Shown here: in pieces, positions 44,129 through 55,719 of the stretch | How positions within the stretch are numbered: position 1 is the first letter of the stretch | Layout: each line of letters begins with the position of its first letter | Assembly: GCA_002104935.1 (NCBI GenBank) | Contig: MCGT01000017.1 | Coordinates: 434,001-498,000 of the forward strand | Direction: 5' to 3' | Length of the DNA: 64,000 bases | Source of the DNA: Hesseltinella vesiculosa | Lineage: Eukaryota > Mucoromycota > Mucoromycetes > Mucorales > Cunninghamellaceae | Notes under the pieces: generated by a model | Told to the model about the DNA's origin: nothing | The model's input: the letters and a program-made list of their open reading frames with translations, nothing else | Databases searched by the model: none | Program-made: the position numbers and the translations under genes

Positions 44129-47100
44129 TCACAAGTTGGGTAAATGAGCCATTTTAAGGGAGGATAGCTGCTGCGCAAGCTCGTTCATTGCCAAAGTGTC
44201 CGCTGTAACGAAAGAAGTGATGAATGCTAGCTCATGCTTTTTTTTTTTCTTCTACAGTGTGATGGTCAATTACCTCCACAGTGAGCAATCACCTTTGCCC
44301 AGACTTGGTTACCCAGCAACAAATGTCTTGATCCAAAGATGAGTAGATGGCTAGAACGATAATACGTTACTCACATACTCTCCATTGCTACATTTTTTAT
44401 CTCACCGTTTTGCCCGAGTCAATGACACATTGACACGTGAATGATTATCAATGAAGCCTGCGCTAGATGTTCGAACAGTAGATAACAAGATGATTTCTTT
44501 TTCAGCACCCTAGCCACGACAAAGTAAAAAAAAAAAAAAAGTCAGTTCGCATGCCTTTCAAGAAATAATTTAAAATACCTGGAAGGCATCGACAGTCGAG
44601 ATCTATGACAATTGGGAGACGACGAGTTGCATGAGGAAAAATGGCTGTTTCTATTTTATAGAATTCGTTTACCTGCACATTACGGATGCCAGTTTGAGTA
44701 TTGTTTCCAAGGTAGAATTGAATCTTGTCTGCTTGCTCCTTGTCTAATCAAGAACATGACGGTTATAGCGATGGAGAGAGTTGCATCGTCCTATTTTTTA
44801 AAGGCAGCAGCTTACACAATGCAATGACTCCAATTTGCTCAGCATCCACTCCCAATTGTAATAATCCTTCCAGTGTGTGTACAATCACCGACACCTCGTC
44901 ATGGTTCCAAAAAGAATTGCCTCCAGAGGAACGTTGTTCCTGAGCGATGAACAAAAAAAAAAAAATAAGCATCGCTTTTGTGGCTAGCATGGGTGTCCTT
45001 TGAGCACTTACGTTTCCAAGTACATCCACGAATAAAAGGGGAGGTAGCCCTTCTACCAATGCTTTGCGCTGAGATACTATGCTTCCATTGTTCAAACGGC
45101 CAAAGTAGAATAACTCATTGCTAATGTCCGAAATTCGAGGGTGACACTAATGAAGTAAAAAGGGGCGGTGAGGGTAGGTTACATTTTCCACTGCTTGATA
45201 TCTTGTGGCTTACTCGGTACTGAGTTCGTAGCAAGATAGACTGTATGCGTTAGGAGATGTAAAATGGTATGGGCGTGAGTCAATTGTCACAATGTTTCTA
45301 AAAGTCACGTCAGTTTACCGAGTATCCAATCTACAAAAACATAAAAGTGAATCTTCACTTCGGCACACCTGTCGCATGTTTATATATCTACCTCCACCAA
45401 GCGGCTGTACAGCGTTTTATCCAACCCTTGCCCTGTAGCGGTCTCATCTGCAGGTGTGGGTATAGTGGGCGACAGCTAAAAATCACGTTCATAATTAAAC
45501 GCCGCTTGCCTCGTTGTTGTTACCTGCTGCGGATCTCCGATCATAACCAAACGGTGACATTGGAATCGAGAGAGTGGGACCATTGAGAGTGGCTCCATTA
45601 CTTGGGAACACTCATCCATCAACACTAACTGAAATTTGGATTCTGAAAAGATTTCAAAATTGGACGCGCTGCAAGTCGTTCCTGTTGCGGTAGAGAATGT
45701 AAGAGTAAACGAGCGATGGATGTCAATCTCATATCTTACCGACAACCTCGGCACGGCGAACTTCGAGCATGTTTTCACACCGTCGAAACCGTTGCACAGC
45801 ATTGGCAATAAAGTTTGTATCTTCTTCGGAGTTTTGGGGGTCGTCCAGCATGGACTCCAATTCTTTCAGCTCTATAGAAAGGAAGGTATAGGCAGGAGGT
45901 GAGCATGCGGTCCTCGTGTTACGACGCCAACGGTAAAATATCGGGCCTTACCTTCATTGCCAGAGAGCTTTGATTTAACGGTGTACGGCAAGAGGTTCTT
46001 GGCAATGCGTTTCAGGCTCCCAACGCGGATGAAGTTGTCGTAACCAAGCCGTACGAGAGTCTATGGAAAACGATATGTGATCTATAAATAATCACAAAAT
46101 GGGTTCAGCGGTGCTTACCGATAAAATTCGATCCACAGCAACGTTCTAATCAATAAGAAAGTTTTGAGTTTTTTTTTTTTTTTTTTTTTTTTTTAGCAGG
46201 TTTTACTGTAAAGCATGAGATCATGATTTTGAAGGAGATCTGACGTTCTTCGGTCCGGTGTGTGTTGGCAGTATCAATAACGTCACGAAGGAAGATAACC
46301 ATAACCGCAGCTAGATAGCTGGTAACAAATAATGGTGAATTCAAGTACACATTTGACACCATTCGCTGCCTATTTTGTTGGAGAGTACCTTTTTCCAGAC
46401 CCAAATACACCATGAACTAAAGTGATAGGGTTCATTCGCTCGTCATTCCACCTAGGGGAAATTATCACTGATTTGGCCAATGCTCTCAAGCAGCTGTAGG
46501 AAAGAAAGAAAGTGTCAGCCCACACAAACTGTTTTTTTATTTTTTAGTTTCTTACCTTGCCTGGTCCTCATTTAGATGATATTGTTGAATAGTCTCCTGG
46601 AGCTTTTCATTGATGTCAATACAGTCATCGTCGTCCAGTGTTAGTGTAGCCAGAGTGGCAGGAGGATGGAGATCTTTTTGGCGTTTTGATGGATGTTTCA
46701 GCAGCGAGTGTAGGATGGGAAGCCGATCCAGCCCCTCTTCCAGAGCATCTTCACGGTAATTAAAAAAAAAAGCAGCGTAAAAAATTGTGTTTTGCTTTTG
46801 CATCACACCACTCTCATACATACCAAGCATCATGAATTCTGCTCCAGCGGATATAGTGCGCAAAGCAAACAGAGGGCCAGGATCCGTTTCAAATTTTGAA
46901 GCTACACGCGCATCCCTAGGCGTCAAGCAGGTTACCTTTCAAAATAAAAAGACAGAATGTTAGGTCTCTTATAAAGAAAGAAACAAAAGGGCGAAGACTT
47001 GCATGAATGGTGTTATCTGCCGATGGTCCATAGTATGTGCTGCGGGCAAGAAACGATGAGGCAGGATCCAGAAGTAGCGATTTGGACACTACCCAGATAT

Positions 47101-49612
47101 CGTCTAAAAGACAATAAAACGGAGTTAACCTTGGCTGCCACCTTTCACATTGCCTTTACCTTTGCTGTATTTACTATGGCTTTCCTTGGCTTTTACTTTG
47201 ATTAAAAACTGGCAATCGCCCATGGACCTTGTATAGCTAAACACGAGAATATTAGATCAATGTCATGCGCACAGAATCGATTTTTTTTTCTTGCCTCGAA
47301 AGCCGACATCCGACATAAAAGCCAAGGCCTTTGGATCGTAGCTGTCGTTCGATTGTGTCACCTTTTGCTGTTTTTATGAACGTGTGATAATGCACCGCAA
47401 CGTTCAGCAGCATGAGCTTACAAAGAAGAAGAAAAATCAGCTCTTTCATTCACCATGTCCAAACCCAGCATCATACCTGTATGTGTTCGTGTAGCATTCT
47501 ACGGAATGCTTCCTTGTACTGGTTGGCATTGGTCTACATCCAGGGAAAAAAGGTATGTCAGTCCACAACGCGTATATCATTGCTATTACCTACGAATTGG
47601 TTTGGTGCTGTCTTACTACGCTTTGGGAAACGGTGCGAGTTCTTGATTTCCATGGCATTGTCAGCCGTTGGGAATTTAAACTGAAGCGGAAGCAGGCTAA
47701 TCAGGAAACAACGACAATGATGAGCATTTGACCCCGTTTGAGCCTGCGTCACAAAATCTCTGCATTACGCGCCATCGGACATGGGTGCTTTGAAACGCTT
47801 TGGAGCCCTTTTGAGAAAAACCAGTAGCCGAGTGAGTTAGGTAAAAGGAAAAAACGAGAGAATAAATTACCTTCCTGAAGGATTATCGCTGCCTTGTTGC
47901 AAAGCTTCAATTCGCGATGCAGGCATAAATCCAGACGAGATTAGGCTATTCCTCGTAAAGAAAACGTAAGTAAACTTGTTTGCTGATGAATGTAAGCTGT
48001 ACCTTGTCGACGATCCCGCAATAGCAGGAGTGGGAGACCCTGAAACCTGCAAGCTGGCTGCAGAAAGGGAAGTTGAGTGCGCTTGATCATGAACCTGAGC
48101 TTGGGGATGAAGTGTTTGCAACGTACGTTTTGACAAGCCAACCCGACCTGCTCGTGCTCGTTTGGTTGGAGCTGTCTGAAAAAAAAAAAAGATGAGTCTC
48201 ACTTTGCACTTTTGTAACTTAATATGCGACAATGTTGTACTTGGGTGTCATCTTCCAATCGTTTAGTTGGTTCTGGGTGGATATCAGGCTGGATAGTCGG
48301 TACTGGAGATTGTTGAGGAGCGCCAGGGGCTGGAGTAGGCAAGGGGCGCTGAAACGACGGAAAAGGAGACTGGGACTGGGATGATGCTAGTGCTGTTGAT
48401 TGCAAAGCCGGATGAGTTCTTGCCAGAACAGAAATCCGCTGTGACTGTTGAGCTGCGTGATTGAGCGCTTGCTGCTGATCAGAGGAACCCGGCATCGCTT
48501 GAAGCTGAGAACCGGGCACAGGCGGTTTCTCACTAGCCGATGATGATAATGGTTGCACAGGCACTGCCGGTGTATGACTGCTGGACGGTGAGGTTGGAAC
48601 AATCGGCCTGTAAAAAAAAAAAAACTTGAGGCTACAGCCCACTCTTTCTTTCATTAAAACTTACAGGCTACCAGCATCATGACTTATCGAAGCAGAGGAG
48701 TTGAAACTTGGGATTTGCTGCTGCGCCGTTTCCTTAGAATATGGGACGACAACATAGGGTGGAGAGACTACGGGCTGTGGATGCACGGAGGATGGTGGCG
48801 GTGGTGCGGTAATGACTGGATTGGAGGTATCGGAGGTATAGGTAGGTGTCGTGGGTGTATAAACAAATTGGACAGCGGAAGATACAGGTGGGAGAGAGGC
48901 CTGGACAGGGCGACGAATGCCAAGGCGAGCACCACGGCGGCGAGTAAATGGTGGAGCGGTACCTAGCGTGGCAAGGTCAGGCTGGCCAAGATGGATGGAT
49001 TGAAATGATGGCGAGTTTGCAATGGCAGTCATTGTCGACACGTTTGGTGTAGTTGGCGAGATGGCTGGCAAGTGATGCTCTGCGGTACGGTATTGTTGAT
49101 CTTGCATAGGCAACGATCGATGTGGTTGCTGTGCTGACATGAGGTGCTGGCCAGACACGTTGACGTAGGGCTCTTGATGATCCATAGATTCCACAGTTAC
49201 AATGTGCATGTCAAAGTCAATTTCATCTCCCACACTTGGAAGACCAGTCTTGGAAAAAGCTCTGTGGGAAAGTTCGGGTTAGTCTTGTAGCCAAGCAGTA
49301 ACTTGCTTTTTCTCAATAAAAGTCATATGTACTTATCAATATGGTAACCTTTCTCATCGATCAGTACCATCTACAAAAACCAAAAAAGCATCAGTCTTTC
49401 ATGCTCTTCTTGTCAATTCTGCTTTTCGCCATTACTTTTCGGTTAAAATTGTAGTACTTGACAAATCCTGTAAAATCAAAAAGATGTAAAGGACTGATGT
49501 CGAGAAGCCGTTGGCGCTTACCATCCTGCCACGTCTTTCTTTTTTTCAGTTTCTGAGCAGTAAATAGCACAGAGAAGTGGGAAACTGTATTCCTTTCATC
49601 CTGCATAGCCAT
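44129..49612 (-). CDS. ZGRF1-like protein: DUF2439 domain plus SF1 helicase
   Basis: A gene of about 20 exons. The first exon encodes HFSVLFTAQKLKKRKTWQDG, the hallmark of the DUF2439 domain shared by human ZGRF1, yeast Mte1 and fission yeast Dbl2, followed by VGDEIDFDMHIVTVES. A long Pro/Ser/Gln-rich linker follows (49230-47870). Further on are DIWVVSKSLLLDPASSFLARS, then Upf1-type helicase motifs: FQLVLMDECSQ (motif II), HRLVMIGDPQQ (III), and near the end GAEKEIILLSTVRTSS, RVNVSLTRAKR and HLLIFGSRHLL. Such proteins unwind recombination and R-loop structures in DNA repair. I saw no GRF zinc finger, which human ZGRF1 has between these parts. Stop at 44129-44131. Confidence 0.86.
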
Positions 49613-50979
49613 CAGTGAGGTGCTTCAATGTAAAATAAAGAAAAGAAGAAAAAGAAAAGCCGCAGCCCCTGGCGCTTCGGTTTTTTTTATGAGCGTGTCG
49701 TGATTTTTTTTTCCTGTTCAAAGTCCACGTTATTTTACTGCACCTCATGCTGTATCTGATATCATTTGATCTCTGTCAGGATTTTTATGAGTCGTGAAGA
49801 AATGATTTTTGGTGTGCGACCCAACGGATGACTATTTTTTTTTGATTTTTGATTTTTATTAGTTAATTTTTGTACAGTCAACCCACTTTTAACCGTCGTT
49901 CTGATAAAAATTATTGTCACACACAGATTTTAGAAATGGCTCATTTTCCATTTTGAATTGACCAAAAATGCAAGCCGAAATGTCGCCTTGGGAATGGCGA
50001 AATGTCGCCCTTGGTTTTCAAATTGTCAGATTCTTCCTCTTTTGATGTTATCACTTTGTCTCATATTGATCGTTAAATCAGCCGTGGATGTAGGTGATGG
50101 CCGGGAAATCCCCAACAAAGAACAAAGAATCACTCTCCCGTTTCTCTGTTTTCTTTTCATCTGGCTGACAACATTCGTTACAACCGCCCCCAAAGAAATA
50201 AATGAGCAGTGTTTGTTCAATTCCATTGTGAGTTGCACGCCTCTGACGTGATACGCAGTGAAATCACACACTCTCTTGTGCCACAAGAGTGTCCTGCACC
50301 TGTAACATCCAAGGGGCCATAGGTTCTTTGTTGCGCAGATTTTGTGGTCAGAAGAGGCCGTGTTCATCTCCGACAGGATGTGTGTTCTTGGGAAACGCCA
50401 GCCTTTCGAAAAGTATTTAAAGAGTGGAAATTCTTATTTTCTTTCTCATTCTCAACTTCTCAAGTAACAAGCCAAAATGTAATCAAGTCCTGAAGACAAA
50501 GCCTGTTCTCTGGTTGGTGTGTTTCTGACGCCAACCCCAAGCTCCCTGTCCTGCTCTCTCTCTCTCTCTTTTTTTTTTTTTCCTGGGGTAGATGGTTCAC
50601 TGCGCGTGTCCATTACCACCTTTTTTAACAACAACGCTTTTCCGGGGTGGTTGACGCCAGCCCTGTCGCCTAACGGCTTGGATACAGTGGGGTAGCCCCA
50701 TAAGTAAGTGCACACTTTTATTTGTATGAACGTCTCCATTCATTTCTCTTTATTTCAACTTGGCCTGTTTTTTTTCCTTGGTTATCCCTATTGTCATTGG
50801 TGTAATTTCTCTCCTGTCTCGTTGACTTCACTTCATGTTTTCCCTTGTGACATTTATTTTTTTTATCTGCGACAATCATTCATGAATAAAGTGTAATCAT
50901 CTTCAAGTGCGCAAGAAAGAACTAGTGCATATGAACAAATTTTAAATACAATCTGACCAGTCTCTAACTCTTCCTTACT
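49613..50979. other. Intergenic, no confident gene
   Basis: Includes a short transposon-end-like sequence (CAGTCAACCCACTTTTAAC at 49875) and a promoter-like block near 50414. A CT-repeat (CTCTCTCTCTCTC, about 50557-50569) runs into a T-run. Short open frames here have no recognised motifs. Confidence 0.4.
50414..50421 (+). promoter_or_regulatory. TATA-like box with no clear downstream gene
   Basis: TATTTAAA is followed by GAGTGGAAATTC, a pyrimidine-rich leader (TTTTCTTTCTCATTCTC) and CAAAATG, as in a strong fungal promoter. The frame after that ATG stops at once (ATGTAA), and I could not build a gene by splicing. Confidence 0.3.
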
Positions 50980-51297
50980 CTGCCTGAGAGAGTTGCAATT
51001 TTAATCGAGGTGATTTCTTATCATTTTGGACTGCTATGAAAATTTTGGTATGAGTTGATTTGGAGAAATTTGCACTGTAGTGATCGGTCAGATCTCCTGA
51101 TAAAAATGGCTGAAGAATCGAAGTGTCAAAACGAAACTGATCACCAGTTAGCTGGACAACCTTCACTAATCCACATAATATTTACAGTATCATCATTATA
51201 CACGAAGTTACACGTTTGCGCAAAGTTTCGCGTCGATATCATCAGTCAAAGTGCTACGTAGCATTGCTCTATTTTTTCAAAGTCAAAAAAAAAAAAT
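50980..51297. repeat. Inverted-arm repeat copy, split by LINE fragment (continues 51853-51885)
   Basis: It starts CTGCCTGAGAGAGTTGC, the same terminus as the copy at 31505 and, inverted, near 32580. It contains GTGTCAAAACGAAACTGATC, TTAGCTGGACAACCTTC and AGTGCTACGTAGCAT. The copy resumes at 51853 with GGTTGGCATATTCAGCC, the block also next to the LTR element at 6380-6398. Confidence 0.65.
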
Positions 51298-51838
51298 TTA
51301 GAGATCGAGGCGATCAGAGATTTTATTTGGCAGTGACGTAACTATGCAAGAGGTCAAAGCAAATAGCTAGCGAGGAATATGTTTAAAGGGTAGCGGGGTA
51401 GAAGAGACAGGAATCATCACTCAGGAGTTGGATGGATTTGTTCACGGAAGTAAGGACGTTGGGAACGAAGATGGGGGATGTCATCATAGACGTGGCGTCA
51501 GTGGGCTGACCAGATGACGGCCAGAATGGTGCTGAGGCCGCGAGGTGCTGAGAGGGACGGGGAGGTCAAGATCAGGATGTGAAGGAGGACATGACGTTCT
51601 GGATCGAGTTGAAAGGAATAGTAAAGTATCTTTGTCAAGCCAGGCGCTATACCCGCATCATGAGGGGGGCATGCGAAAAGCAAGTCGACACTCGACTCGT
51701 CATCGTATCGACAGATCGAGCACTTTCTCAAAGTCACAAGGGTGGGGTGATGCGATCAAGTACTGAGCGTCAGGTGAGTTTGCCAGACAGGAACCGGAAC
51801 AAGACAGTGGGTGAAGAGTGAGGGAGGGACGTACGAAA
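51298..51838 (-). mobile_element. Truncated non-LTR (LINE-like) retrotransposon fragment
   Basis: About 540 bp inserted into a repeat copy and flanked by identical TCAAAAAAAAAAAAT on both sides (51283-51297 and 51839-51853), a likely 15-bp target-site duplication. Its - strand encodes (51737-51498) CSICRYDDESSVDLLFACPP and a hydrophobic/basic tail, which resembles the Cys-rich end after the reverse transcriptase of LINE-type elements. The fragment lacks the polymerase, as expected for 5' truncation. The A-rich flank makes the duplication less certain than its length suggests. Confidence 0.55.
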
Positions 51839-51853
51839 TCAAAAAAAAAAAAT

Positions 51854-52786
51854 ATATATGGTTGGCATATTCAGCCTCCGCACGCTTTCTCTCATTTATC
51901 TCACATGGAGTGTTCGCTTGATTCTTTCCATTTTTTTGGGTAAATTCTTGCCGGGTTCTTAGCTCTGCATTACTGTCGCCCACCACATTTTTGCTGGCCA
52001 AAGTAATGCCTATCTCAAGCACCTGGCAAGGATTGGCCCAAAAAAAAGTGGTAGGCTACAGCGATGCGGAGCTAAAATACCCAGCATGGATTGGCCCAAA
52101 AAAATTGAAAGGCTGTTGTCTTCATGTTTTTACTGGCATGTTGACCTAAATCTTTCAATGAATAAATTGTTGACGGGTTCTTCAGCTTCATAGCAACGTA
52201 GCCTACTACTAGGCTTAACTTTTCAATTGTTTTAGCTCTACATCAAGGTTGAATTCCATTTATTTATTTTTTTTACTGGTAAAGACTTTCAATTTTTTTG
52301 AATGTAAACACGCAGAAATCAACGCTGAAAATCTTGTACCAGTACGTACAAAGCTGAGATACAGCCCAATAGGGCCATCAATTCATATTAAAGAGTAAGA
52401 TTTTTAGCAGCATAACATAAAAGAAAACAACCCTATCGGTAAGCTTGAAAAAGCAAAATGGTCGGAAAAGTTAACAAATTCATCGAATGAAAAAAGGACC
52501 TCGGCGGGAAAGAATACGCCATCCCCTGCCGTTCTGTGCAACATCGGTGACGCCGGAGCGATGGTTTGTTCCATTCCTGCAGACAGCGGTGGTAAACGAC
52601 ATTTTCCAGTAGCGCAGCTCTCGGGAAGTGAGGATCGGTTCTGAAACAAGATCAGCATGTGCAATCCCGGTTTTTTATTTTTATTTTCATTTGTTTAAAG
52701 AGTAAGCTTGGCATATTTGGTTTTACAATAACATTGTGGCTAATCTCGGATAAACCTGCAAAGAAACTGTCAAAAAAGTGGTGTGG
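51854..52786. other. Intergenic, no confident gene
   Basis: Contains two imperfect direct repeats of GGATTGGCCCAAAAAAA (near 52032 and 52088), each followed by a short GTAGGCT/AAGGCT block. A - strand frame at 52404-52664 preceded by an intron-like CTTGTTTCAG could be part of the doubtful gene at 52787-53101, but I cannot link them in a sensible frame. Confidence 0.35.
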
Positions 52787-53101
52787 CTAAACTGAGCGCC
52801 AAGACGGCGAGGCAGCCGGTCGGTAGTGATTGGCTTGTTGATCTGCAAAAATAAAAAAAAAAAGCTTGAAATGGAAACTCTTTTTTTTTTTTTGTACTGA
52901 ATTTATCTCTTTTTTTTTTTTCATAAACCCAATTGAAATAGAGTGAATGGAGAGTTCTAGCAATTCCACCTGCCCTACCCCACCTGGTCTCTCCCAGGAC
53001 GAAGGCTTGTAAGTCCAATGCATTACCTCGTCCTCTATTCTCTCGGCCGTGCCTCTTCGACAAAGGCTCAAGTTTTGGGCTGCTGACAACATCGATCGCA
53101 T
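52787..53101 (-). CDS. Possible small two-exon gene, unrecognised
   Basis: An ATG at 53099-53101 opens a frame MRSMLSAAQNLSLCRRGT followed by AERIEDEVMHWTYKPSSWE. An intron-like segment (GTGGGG near 52980 to TTTTTGCAG near 52845) could join it to DQQANHYRPAASPSWRSV and a stop at 52787-52789, giving about 58 residues. The basic, Ser/Arg-containing N-terminus could be a mitochondrial presequence. No family is recognised. It lies 16 bp from the divergent TMEM184-like start, so it may equally be a non-coding promoter. Confidence 0.25.
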   Translation of the reverse strand: MRSMLSAAQNLSLCRRGTAERIEDEVMHWTYKPSSWERPGGVGQVELLELSIHSISIGFMKKKKEINSVQKKKKSFHFKLFFFIFADQQANHYRPAASPSWRSV

Positions 53102-53117
53102 TAATACTCACGATTTC

Positions 53118-54601
53118 ATGCTTTTATTCTTGAACAGTCGGCCTGGATTCAATTGGCATTCTCTCTTGACCGATCCTCGGTAAGAATGCCGCCGCAGGAG
53201 AATGAACCTTTTTTGTACTTATTATCTTTTTGGTGATTAGTGAAAATTGGCACGTCTGGGGCTGGGCTTTATGCCTGTTGTGCCTGGTTATCATGTGGAT
53301 TATCGCCATTGTCACCATCAGCAAGCACTTTAAAAACTACTAGTAAGTTTTAGGCACACGAGCTTATATTTTATGCCTCAATTTCTACGGATCAGCTGAC
53401 CCTTGGTATATCATTTTTTTTTGTCACAGTGAACCAACAATCCAGCGACATAAAGTTCGTGTGCTCCTCTACCCACCAGTTTATAGCACTTTGGCCTGGG
53501 TATCCTATTTGCGATACGACTACGCAACGACCATCATGTTTTTTGCCACCTTGTTTGAAGCCTTTGCTGTTTACAACTTGTACACCTGCCTGCAATCTTA
53601 TCTGCAGCCATTCCGAGACGAGTATGAAGGCGTAAAGGAAGAAGCCCGTCCCACCGTGGTTCCGTGTGTCAAGGTCCACATGTAGCGTGATCTTTTAAAA
53701 AATATGGACATTTTGCGCTAAAAACTTTTCTTTTTTTAATAGAAAATCGCGCTGGGGAATGCACTACCGGACTATTACTGATATTTTGGTGTATCAATTC
53801 CCTTTGTGGTCCATCTTTGATGCCTTTATCTCGATCTTTGCGGAGCTGAAAGGTCATTACTGCGAAGGCAGCCTCTCATTCAAAGGAGCCTATGTCTATT
53901 TGACGATCATCAACTTCATTGCTTTGTCCTTCATCATCTCTGCTCTTTTCACTTACCTCGCTGTCTATCACCCAGAATGGAAGCGTATCAAAATTTCTGC
54001 TCATGGCATGTTCTGGTGTGTCAAAGGTAATGAAGCAATGGGTAGCTTGCTTTTTCTTGTATTTTTGACCACACCTCTGATGTCCTTCCGCACCAAGGTC
54101 CCATCATGATTAACTTTTATATTGGAACCATCCTATTGGATGGCCTGGCGTATGATAATATTATCCATGGCACAGATGGTAGCAACTCAAGTGATGGACT
54201 TGCTTGGTCAACCGAAGCCGTCAAACATGGCTTGGAAGTCATCATCGGTAAGCGCAAGACATAGAATTGCGTGCAGGACAGTGGTTGAGTTTTTCTTAAA
54301 AAAATTTATAGATTGTGTGGTGATGACGATATTTATGGGCTTGATGACCAAGTACTTTGGACCCCAGGACTCCATTCGACGCGCCAACGAAAATGATACA
54401 CAAATCATCGGGGAGCCTTTTCAAAAGCGCACATCTTCACAGGCATTTTTGGATGCGTATGTGCTTTACATCCCAGAATTTATTCGAAACGTCATTACGT
54501 GCGGCCGCGACTCTCGAGCCTTGGCGAAGAAACGTGCACGAATGAAACAGCAAAAACGGGAATCCATGGAGCTCTCAGGCTTGACTTCCAACAAATTCTG
54601 A
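53118..54601 (+). CDS. TMEM184/organic solute transporter alpha-like membrane protein
   Basis: A 379-residue multi-pass protein of the OSTalpha/TMEM184 (DUF300) family. Exons 53118-53179, 53241-53342, 53430-53681, 53743-54026, 54098-54247 and 54312-54601 add up in frame. Family marks are ISKHFKNYYEPTIQRHKVRV, LLYPPVYSTLAWVSYL, FFATLFEAFAVYNLYTCLQS, KGAYVYLTIINFIALSF and MFWCVKGPIMINFYIG. Members sit in plasma or vacuolar/endosomal membranes; fungal functions are poorly known. The C-terminus is basic and likely cytosolic. It is convergent with the Reelin-domain gene. Confidence 0.85.
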
Positions 54602-54808
54602 TGACTTCACAGTATTATCCGCCAACCCACTTATTATTAAATCAAGCTATTTATTTTTAAATATTTGAGAAGATCGAACGAGATTTCAGGATCTTGGAGA
54701 TGGGAAGAGGAGACTCAGCGGGTATGATCGCAAGGCTAATAGAACGCCATATGCGGAAAGGAGGCATGTAGTTTTGTGAGTAAACCAGAATCTGGGTCAA
54801 GGTTGGCT

Positions 54809-55719
54809 TCAAGGGCAAGGGGAAAATGAACCAGGACGCGCGCGATCCCTTGCCTGTTGATGTCTCCAGTACCTGAGCAGTAACACCATGCCAAAATAAA
54901 GGCAGAAAGTAGCGAACAACACCGTCAAGAAGAATGGGTTGGGAGATTCAACAGGCCATTCCAATTCATTAGCAGGATCCACGATCAATGTGGGTGAGGA
55001 AACTAAAGACCTGTGGGAAGTAGAAGTAAAGACGCCGACCACTGAGGTGGTTGTTGAGTTTGTCGAGGGAGAATTCACAGGATATTCAATTCGAAAAGTC
55101 GCTTCGGGTATCAAGTGATAATTGTCGTAGTCAATCTATGAAAGAGAGAGGGGGGAAATGAGATGCCGTTGGCCAGTCCAGTTGGTTGCAAATTTACCAC
55201 CACCATCCCACTGACTGAATATCTGCCAGTGGCGGTCACGTCAGCGCGCCAGCCAGTGCGCACAGGCCATGATTTCCAATGAGGGTGGACATGGCCAAGC
55301 ACAGCCATCGTTTCTTCTCCTTGATGGTCATCATCATCGTCATCACATGCAACTGGGCCCATCAGGTTTTGATCGTAGTCAATAAAGGCGCCCACAGGCT
55401 TTTGAGTGTGGTCCTTCACCATGAGCATCAGGCCCTGGAAAGGTTTGGATCCCATTACTTGAATAACTACTTGCGCATTGTCGCTTGTGGGTTCAATGTG
55501 GAATCGATAGCAACCCGGGCAATCTGATTTCGAAGGGCCATGGCCGATAACTGGCATACGATCAAAGTGGCACTACATCGCGGAAAAAAATAATAAAAAG
55601 GCTGCTCATGGTATGGATGTGTTATAGAATGGACATACCGTACCAGGTGTGCTAGGATATGCAAAGATCCAAGGAATTAGCAAAATGCCTAAAACAAATT
55701 GGACACATTGCTGCACCAT
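54809..55719 (-). CDS. Reelin-like (reeler) domain membrane protein
   Basis: A 260-residue protein from exons 55639-55719, 55198-55572 and 54809-55135. It starts with a signal peptide (VQFVLGILLIPWIFAYPS). The lumenal or extracellular part has a reeler-like fold: PGCYRFHIEPTSDNAQVVIQ, SKPFQGLMLMVKDHTQKPVG and WRADVTATGRYSVSGMVVV, interrupted by an acidic loop (CDDDDDDHQGEE). A single membrane span near the end (FLTVLFATFCLYFGMVLLL) is followed by a short basic tail. Reeler domains occur in secreted and membrane proteins including ferric-chelate reductase relatives; no cytochrome domain is seen here. Function unknown. Confidence 0.65.

Noticed and set aside
54122..54601. Frame beginning at an ATG near 54122
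   Set aside because: Out-of-frame start; the last part is simply the final exon of the TMEM184-like gene.
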